Positions 57,975-64,000 of a stretch of DNA of 64,000 nt are shown here, one piece after another. The first letter of the stretch is position 1. The number at the start of each line of letters is the position of its first letter. The stretch is from Verrucomicrobiota bacterium. GTDB taxonomy: Bacteria > Chlamydiota > Chlamydiia > Chlamydiales > Rhabdochlamydiaceae. The position numbers and the translations under genes were made by a program. The stretch is from contig JAFEGW010000005.1 in assembly GCA_018239715.1 (NCBI GenBank), forward strand, positions 59,210 through 123,209. Reading direction: 5' to 3'. Under the pieces are notes generated by a model. That model ran no database searches and had not been told where the DNA came from. It saw nothing but the letters and a program-made list of their open reading frames with translations.

Positions 57975-60338
57975 TCATTTCGCACCGTGCTGGATCATGA
58001 GCTGCCGATTGGACTCTGAAAGCCCTATGGCCTGAGAAACTTCTGTATTAGCACAACTTAGTTGCGGATTAGTTGCCCATAAAAGCTTGAATTTGATCTT
58101 ATTTTTTTTCATTTGTAAGTTCCACATCCATAAGCTGCCTGATTCATCAACTGCGCATAACTGTTGATCATTTTTGAGTACCATTGCCTTGATTGGAAAT
58201 GGATGATGTAAGACGACAACCTCTTTACCAATAGCTAAATCCCAAATGCGAATAATTCTATCTTTACTTCCTGAAGCTAACCTCATGTTATCAGAGAACA
58301 CCGCTAAGGTGACGACTGACTCTAAATGTCCTTCAAGATTTTGAACATTCTGCTCTTTCTCCAAATCCCAAATACACAACGCTTTATCTGAAGTTCCGAA
58401 AACTAACTTTTTTTCTTCAGAAAATAAAGCTAAGGCCTCAATTGAGCCTGCGTAAGTTTCTTCTTTTTTTACTTGTCCTGTCTTCACATTCCACCTACGG
58501 ATGATGCCATCAGAACTTCCTGATATTAATCTTTCTCCATCGGAGAAAAGAGCTAACTTATTAATAAATTTAACTTCTGTGCACGCAAATTTTTTAAGTT
58601 GTTCACCTTTTTTCCAATCCCAAATACGAATAATTCCTTCACGACTTCCAGTTGCCAACCTTTCTCCATCGGGAAATACCACTAAAGACACTGCTGATCC
58701 GTCAGGCGCCTCATAGCTAGCAATTTCTTCTCCAGCATTGATATCCCAAATTTGAATAAACCTATGCAAGCTGCTTGATATCAAACTTTTACCATTTGGA
58801 AATAACGCTAAATTATCTATCTTACTTGTAATCCTTCCAAATTTTCTGAGCTCTTTACTAGTTGTTGAATCTAAAATATGGATTGCACGATCACTTGCGA
58901 CTACCAGGTTTAAATCAAAATCGAGTGCAAGAGCGCTCACTCGTATAGCTGAATCTTTAAGCTGTACAGGCTCTTCACTTATATCAAGATCCCAGATTCG
59001 AATAGTCTTATCATAACCTCCTGAAACCAATCTTTTCCCATCAGGCAATACAACCAAGGACTTAATGGTATCTGTATGCCCTTCAAGCTTTTGAAGTTCT
59101 TGGCCTGTCTCTAAATCCCAAACTCGAATAACCTTATCCGAGCCACCTGAGGTCAACTTCTTTCCATCGAGGAACAAAGCTAAGGCACTAATAAAGTGTG
59201 TATGCCCTACAAGTTGAAATCTTTTACCTGTGTCTATATTATCTATATTAATAGTTGTATCCTGGTTGCTAGCTGAAGCTATTTTTTTTCCATCTGAGGT
59301 TACAATTAGGAAATTAACCGACCCAAAATGCAATTTAAGTTTTTGAAGTCGTTTGCGTGATTCAACATCCAAAATATACACAGCGCTTAAGCACCCTACG
59401 GCTAATCTCGTTCCATTAGAAAATAGAGCTAATGACGCAATGTTGTTTTTAAATTTTTTGAGTCTTTTTAGTTTGATGCCTGTCTCTATATCCCAGATAG
59501 AAATACTTTCTCCGCATCCTAATAAAAAACTTTTCCCATGCGGAAAAATAGCAATTTGTTTTAATCCAGCATCAACTGAAAACCTTTTGATCTCTTGACC
59601 TGACTCTAAATCCCAGATACGGATAATATCATCAGCAAGGGGGACTAAAGCCAATCTTTTGCCGTCTGGCAATAGGATTAAATCACGTATACTCGTCCAA
59701 GGCGGGTGTCCTTCGAATTTTTTGACTTCTTTTCCTGTTTCCAGATCCCAAATATAGACATTTTCGCCTGCATATCCTATTAATCTTTTCTGATCATGAG
59801 ATAAACATAAGTAACCGGCAGAATCTTTACATTGAAATAAAGGCCTTTGACCTAATCTTACACCCCCCATCTTTGCTCCTTTAAAACGAGCATCATTCAT
59901 AACAGCATTTGTCAAATTGGAACCTGTCAAGTCTGCCCCTCTCAAATTTGTACCTACAAGGTTGGCTCCCTCAAGGTAAGCTCCTGGGATACAAACCCTT
60001 TGCAAGTTTTTACGACTAAAGGAATAACCTGTTTGATTGAGGATCCCAGTTGAATTTGCTGCTGCGAATTTTTCATTTTCAAAATACTTGGATCGCTTAA
60101 CGATTTTGAAAAGAGTCTCTTGTTCTCCTTTAAGACTTTCACTAGCTTCGCAAGCTCCTGCATAGGATCGGAGGCTAGCTAGACTCATCAATCGCTTATT
60201 CAACGCTTCTAAACATTTCTGCTCTATTTCTGATAACTCGTATTTTTTCTTAAGGGTTAGCTGCTGAGTTGGTTGAATAGGAGACTCTGCTGCTCGAGGG
60301 TAGGAAATGGATTTTGAAATCGTATTCGGAAAAGTCAT
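57975..60338 (-). CDS. Pentapeptide-WD40 protein 2
   Basis: Protein of 787 aa, closest to the array consensus. N-terminal helical domain with LEALNKRLMSLASLRSYAGA, then pentapeptide repeats (GAYLEGANLVGTNLRGADLT, GSNLTNAVMNDARF), then about 12-14 WD40 repeats of 40 residues with the tails IRIWDLETGQELQKLEGH, and the conserved ending SESNRQLMIQHGAK. The propeller motif [IV]RIWDL recurs throughout. The ATG follows AAGGAG, and the start context TAAGGAGAAAACATGAC is nearly identical in the sister genes, showing duplication of whole units. Function unknown; a protein-binding sensor or adaptor is likely. Confidence 0.85.
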   Translation of the reverse strand: MTFPNTISKSISYPRAAESPIQPTQQLTLKKKYELSEIEQKCLEALNKRLMSLASLRSYAGACEASESLKGEQETLFKIVKRSKYFENEKFAAANSTGILNQTGYSFSRKNLQRVCIPGAYLEGANLVGTNLRGADLTGSNLTNAVMNDARFKGAKMGGVRLGQRPLFQCKDSAGYLCLSHDQKRLIGYAGENVYIWDLETGKEVKKFEGHPPWTSIRDLILLPDGKRLALVPLADDIIRIWDLESGQEIKRFSVDAGLKQIAIFPHGKSFLLGCGESISIWDIETGIKLKRLKKFKNNIASLALFSNGTRLAVGCLSAVYILDVESRKRLQKLKLHFGSVNFLIVTSDGKKIASASNQDTTINIDNIDTGKRFQLVGHTHFISALALFLDGKKLTSGGSDKVIRVWDLETGQELQKLEGHTDTIKSLVVLPDGKRLVSGGYDKTIRIWDLDISEEPVQLKDSAIRVSALALDFDLNLVVASDRAIHILDSTTSKELRKFGRITSKIDNLALFPNGKSLISSSLHRFIQIWDINAGEEIASYEAPDGSAVSLVVFPDGERLATGSREGIIRIWDWKKGEQLKKFACTEVKFINKLALFSDGERLISGSSDGIIRRWNVKTGQVKKEETYAGSIEALALFSEEKKLVFGTSDKALCIWDLEKEQNVQNLEGHLESVVTLAVFSDNMRLASGSKDRIIRIWDLAIGKEVVVLHHPFPIKAMVLKNDQQLCAVDESGSLWMWNLQMKKNKIKFKLLWATNPQLSCANTEVSQAIGLSESNRQLMIQHGAK

Positions 60339-60358
60339 GTTTTCTCCTTATTTTTAAC

Positions 60359-62716
60359 TCATTTAGTACCATGATGAGTCATAAGTCGTCGATTATCCTC
60401 TGCAAGACCAACCGCTTGAGATATCTCAGCATTGTATCAGCTAAAAGTGGGATGTGATACCCATAGTAGTTCAGGGTTAATATCATTTTCTTCGTAATGT
60501 ATGTTCCACAACCATAAATTTCCTGATATTAGCGCATATAATAGTTGATCATTATAGAAAGCTATTTGCTCTACTAGGAAAGGGTGATGCAAGGTAGCCA
60601 TTTTCTGCCCATTTTCTACATTCCAGATACATATAGTCTTATCATAGCTTCCTGAAATTAATTTTTTTTCATCAGAGAAAAGGGCTAATGTCGGAATCAT
60701 ATCCCCATGCCCTTCAAGCTTTTTAATTTCATAACCTTCTTTGCAGTTCCAGATACGAACAGTTTTATCAGCGCTTCCTGATGCTAATCTTTTGCCATCC
60801 GAGAATGCGACGAGGGAATGGATAGTTTTTGTATGCCCTACGAGTTTTTTGAGCTCTCTTCCTGCCTCTACATCCCAAATTCGGATCACACCATCCCAAT
60901 CTCCAGATGCTAATTTCTTTCCGTCGGAAAAGATGATTAGAATCCAGACCCAATTTGTATGCCCTTCGAGTTTTTTGAGTTCTTGGCCTGTCTTTATATC
61001 CCATATGTGAATTGGATTATCATCATCTCCAGAACTATCCCAACTTCCTGAAGCCAGATATTTTCCATCTGGGGATAGGGCTAGGGTTTGAACTATATCT
61101 TTATGTCCATCGAGTCTCATGAGTTCTTCCCCTGTCTCTACCTTCCATAAACGAACAGTCTGATCTGATAAACCTGAAGCTAATTTTTCTCCCTTTGGAC
61201 AAAAAGCTAAACTCTGAACAAAATCTGTAGGCGCTTCAAACTTTTTTAATTCCCTTCTGGTCTCTGAATTCAAAAAATAAATATTTCCATAACTCCCCAA
61301 AGCTAGTAAATTTGCCTCTGTTTGCAATGAAAAAACCCTTACTTTTATTTTTGATTCATCGAAAGAGTTGCTTTCTAAATCTAAATCCCAGATGCGAATA
61401 GTTTTATCTTCGCTTACTGAAACTAGTTTTTTTCTATCCATAAAAATATCTATGGCCGTAATTCTATCTGTATGAATTTCAAGTCTTTTGAGCTCTTTCC
61501 CTGTTTCGACGTGCCAAATGCAAATAGTGCTGTAGCTTGTTGAAACTATTTTTTTCTCATCAGGAAATAAGATGATTTTATCGATCGATTGGTTATATCT
61601 TGTAAATTTTCTGAGCTCTTGGCTTGTACTCAAATCCCATATTCGAATACTTTTGTCAGCGCTTCCAGAAGCTAACCTTTTTTCATCAGAAAATAAAGCT
61701 AGAGTAGTAATCGAAGCTATGTGCCCTTCTAGTTTATTGAGCTGCGTACCAGCTTGTAAATTCCAGATCAAGATCCTACCTTTCCAATCTCCAGACGCTA
61801 ATTTTTGTTCTTTTCGAAAAGCAGCTAATACTGTGACTTCAGATTCATGTTCGTGAAGTTTTTTTAGCTCAATCCTTCTATCCATATCCCAGATGCAAAT
61901 AGTCTCCTGGCTTCCTAAAGCCAGGCTTTTTCCGTCAGATAATAATGCTATAGCGGTCCCGTATGAAAGATCATCAAGTTTTAGGACCTCTTGGCCTGTT
62001 TCTAAATCTAAAATATGGACACTTTTACCTTGGCTTCCTAAAACTAACTTTTTTCCATCGGGCAATAAAGTTAGAAACTGAACTTTTATAATATCCACCT
62101 GTAGCTTTTGCAGCTCTTGGCCTGTTTCTATATTCCAAAAATAAATTTTTTTACCTGCGCTTCCAATTATTTTATCTCTTAGAAGACAAATTGCTCCAAT
62201 TGGGTCATCACAATTAATTAAAAAATGCCCGAATTTTACACCTTTCATTTGAGCATGGTTGAAAAGTGCATAACTCATTATAGCTCGATTTAAATTTACT
62301 CCTGTCAAGTCGGCCCATCGTAAATCTGCCCATGCGAGAGTGGCTCCTTCAAGATAAGCTCCTAGAATACGAACTTTTCTTAAGTTTTTACGACTAAAAG
62401 AGTAACCAGTCTGGTTCAGGATAGAGATGGCATTTACGGCAGCGATACTTTCATTTTCCAAATATTTAGATCGCTTGACAATTTTGAAAAGAGTCTCTTG
62501 TTCCTCCTTGAGGCTCTCGCTGGCCTGACAGGCTCCAGCATAGGACTGGAGATTGGCGAGATTCATCAATCGTTTATTCAATGCTTCTAAAGAACTCTTC
62601 TCTACATCAGAGAGCTCATATTTTTTCTTAAGAGCTGGCTGCTGAATTAGTTGAACAGGGAGCTCTGTTGTCCGAGGAAGAAAACTAGATCTAGAGACCG
62701 TTTTTGGAGAAGTCAT
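60359..62716 (-). CDS. Pentapeptide-WD40 protein 3, with premature TGA
   Basis: Same architecture as its neighbours: helical N terminus (LEALNKRLMNLANLQSYAGA), pentapeptide repeats (GAYLEGATLAWADLRWADLT), WD40 repeats and a C-terminal tail. The reading frame meets TGA at 60437-60439 after SHPTFS, giving a 759-aa product. The conserved tail continues in frame for 25 more residues (YNAEISQAVGLAEDNRRLMT...) to a second TGA at 60359-60361. The stop stands where protein 2 has cysteine (LSCANTE), so a TGC/TGT to TGA change truncated the protein recently. Counting the tail, the gap to the next gene is again 20 bases. The truncated product could still be functional. Confidence 0.8.
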
Positions 62717-62737
62717 ATTCTCTCCTTAATTTTTAGC

Positions 62738-64000
62738 TCATTTTGCACCATGTTGAATCATGAGTTGCCGATTTGCCTCAGAAAGGCCCACAGCTTGAGA
62801 GATCTCTGCTTGATCGCAGCTTAAACCCGGATGAGTTGTCCATAAGAGCTCTGGTTTAATGCTATTTGCTTGCAAATGTAACTTCCACATCCATAAACCT
62901 CCAGAAGTATCTCCAGCACATAAAATCTTATCATTGAAAATAGCTAACGAACTTAATGGAATAAAATGCCTTAAAACAAAAATTTGCGTTCTTGTTTCCA
63001 GATCCCAAAAGCGAATAGTTGTATCTCGACTCGCTGAAGCCAATCTTTTGCCATTTTTGAAAACTGCTAACCCAAAAATAGTATCGGTATGACCTATAAG
63101 CTCTCTCGTTTCATCTTTTCCTTCAAAATCTACAATGCTAATAATTTGATCTTGGACTACAGGACCTTCTCTCCCTCCTGCTAATGCGACTTTTCTTTCA
63201 TTTAAAATTACAGTTAAAGATTGTAATTGTTGATGCAAAGTCCTTTCTATTTGTTGCAGCTTCTGACCTGTATCTATATTCCAGATACAGATTGTGGCAT
63301 TTCGAGATCCAGAAACTAAGCGCTTCCCATCATCTATGAGAGTCAAAATGTTGATAGGACCTTCCTTATAGGTATTATTAAATTTAGGTTCTTGAATTTC
63401 TTGGCCTTTGTCTAAGTCCCAAATTCGGATAGTGCAATCTTTGCTTCCCGAAACCAAACGTTTTCCATTAGGAAGAAATATTAAAGCTGTAACGCCTGAC
63501 CGATGCCCGTTTAATTGATGAATTTCTTTATATGTTTTAAGATCCCAAATACGAATGGATTTATCTTCGCTTCCCGAGGCCATTTTTTCCTCAAAAATAG
63601 AGCAAGTGTTGACAATACCTATATGTCCCTCGAGTTTTTGGAGCTCTAAGCCGGTACCTACATCCCAAACACGAAGAGTTGTATCGTAGCTTCCCGAGAC
63701 TAGTTTTTTCCCAGTATTGAAAAAAGCCATGGTACTGGCGTAACCAGCATGTTCTCTAACCTCTTGCATTTCCAAACTTGTATTAATAACCCATGATCGG
63801 ATAGTTTTATCCCATGAGCTTGCAGAAATTAATTTCTTTCCATCACTACTTATAGCTAGAAAATCCAAAAGTCCTTGATGTGCTAATATTCGGCTAACTT
63901 CTTTACCAGTTTTGAGATCCCAAATCTGGATACTTCCGCAGCTTGCCGTACTTAACCTCTTTTCATCGGAAAAGAATACTAGGGAGCGTACCTAAAAGAT
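62738..64000 (-). pseudogene. Pentapeptide-WD40 protein 4, incomplete and interrupted
   Basis: The C-terminal part of a fourth array member: nine or more WD40 repeats (KSIRIWDLKTYKEIHQLNGH and similar) and the ending SEANRQLMIQHGAK. The reading frame is open at the 5' side past 63868 with WD40 sequence (SIQIWDLKTGKEVSRILAHQ) but meets TAG at 63992-63994, six bases inside the window end. No ATG start with a ribosome-binding site is seen after that stop. So the gene is probably broken by a nonsense codon, or starts from an unusual codon; the N-terminal part lies outside the window. The gap to the next gene downstream is 21 bases. Confidence 0.6.

Noticed and set aside
60437..60439. TGA as a selenocysteine codon
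   Set aside because: There is no sign of a selenocysteine insertion element, and the protein family is a WD40 scaffold without redox role; a plain nonsense mutation is simpler.
55462..64000. CRISPR-like or other nucleotide repeats in the WD40 region
   Set aside because: The periodic sequence comes from 40-residue WD40 repeats in coding frame; there are no identical short repeats with unique spacers.
1..64000. Insertion sequences, prophage, tRNA and rRNA genes
   Set aside because: No transposase, integrase or phage-like protein and no cloverleaf sequence was recognised; only the potD duplication points to rearrangement.

Overview
The window reads as a chromosome segment of a Chlamydiales bacterium from outside the genus Chlamydia (an amoeba- or arthropod-associated lineage such as a Parachlamydia or Waddlia relative). 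The evidence is gene content and order. A second DnaA sits directly behind yidC. A type III secretion chaperone of the Slc1 type is divergent from glgX. The order lipoprotein, CPBP protease, PP2C phosphatase, NifS-like desulfurase and two DUF21-CBS proteins resembles the CT253-CT259 neighbourhood of C. trachomatis as I remember it. The blocks dcd-ruvB-SpoIID, ssb-pepA and acpS/trxB also recall C. trachomatis neighbourhoods. Coding density is high, many genes overlap by 1-4 bases, and no tRNA, rRNA, insertion sequence or CRISPR array was found.

Layout. 1-2.1 kb: two eukaryote-like genes, an F-box-like protein (minus strand) and a mitochondrial-carrier (SLC25) look-alike. 2.1-7.9 kb: yidC, dnaA paralogue, Slc1-type chaperone, glgX. 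8-10 kb: a protein-kinase-like probable effector. 10-14.5 kb: a tight operon of lipoprotein, CPBP protease, exported serpin, PP2C phosphatase and cysteine desulfurase. 14.7-16 kb: two paralogous unknown proteins. 16-22 kb: two CBS-domain membrane proteins, an FtsB/DivIC-like protein, dcd, ruvB, a SpoIID-domain protein and the 4.5S SRP RNA. 22-29.6 kb: an outer-membrane barrel and a pair of very large paralogous proteins that look like effectors. 29.6-45.9 kb: mostly housekeeping genes (Nudix, Pta-N/DRTGG protein, heptosyltransferase, POT transporter, RluA-type synthase, pepA, ssb, ridA, GH130 enzyme, msrB, lgt, rlmH, PIN-TRAM protein, acpS, trxB), with several small surface proteins and two tiny tandem basic-peptide genes. 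46-49.8 kb: a complete potABCD spermidine/putrescine transporter operon.

The accessory end (49.8-64 kb) is the most unusual part. A TPR-CHAT caspase-like protease (1227 aa) and a helical partner (443 aa) lie between the intact 3' end of potD and a second, decayed copy of the same potD 3' end. That is a clear footprint of insertion or duplication. Immediately after, on the opposite strand, comes a tandem array of four paralogous pentapeptide-repeat/WD40 proteins separated by nearly constant gaps of 20-21 bases. One paralogue has a nonsense codon where the paralogue in the next gene has cysteine. The one at the window edge has an in-frame stop upstream of its WD40 repeats.

Taken together, the window combines conserved chlamydial core genes with a large set of host-mimicry or host-interaction candidates (F-box, SLC25, kinase, serpin, large paralogues, perhaps SH2-like folds) and a CHAT/WD40 region that could be a self/non-self or cell-death type system. 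That last function is inferred, not shown.
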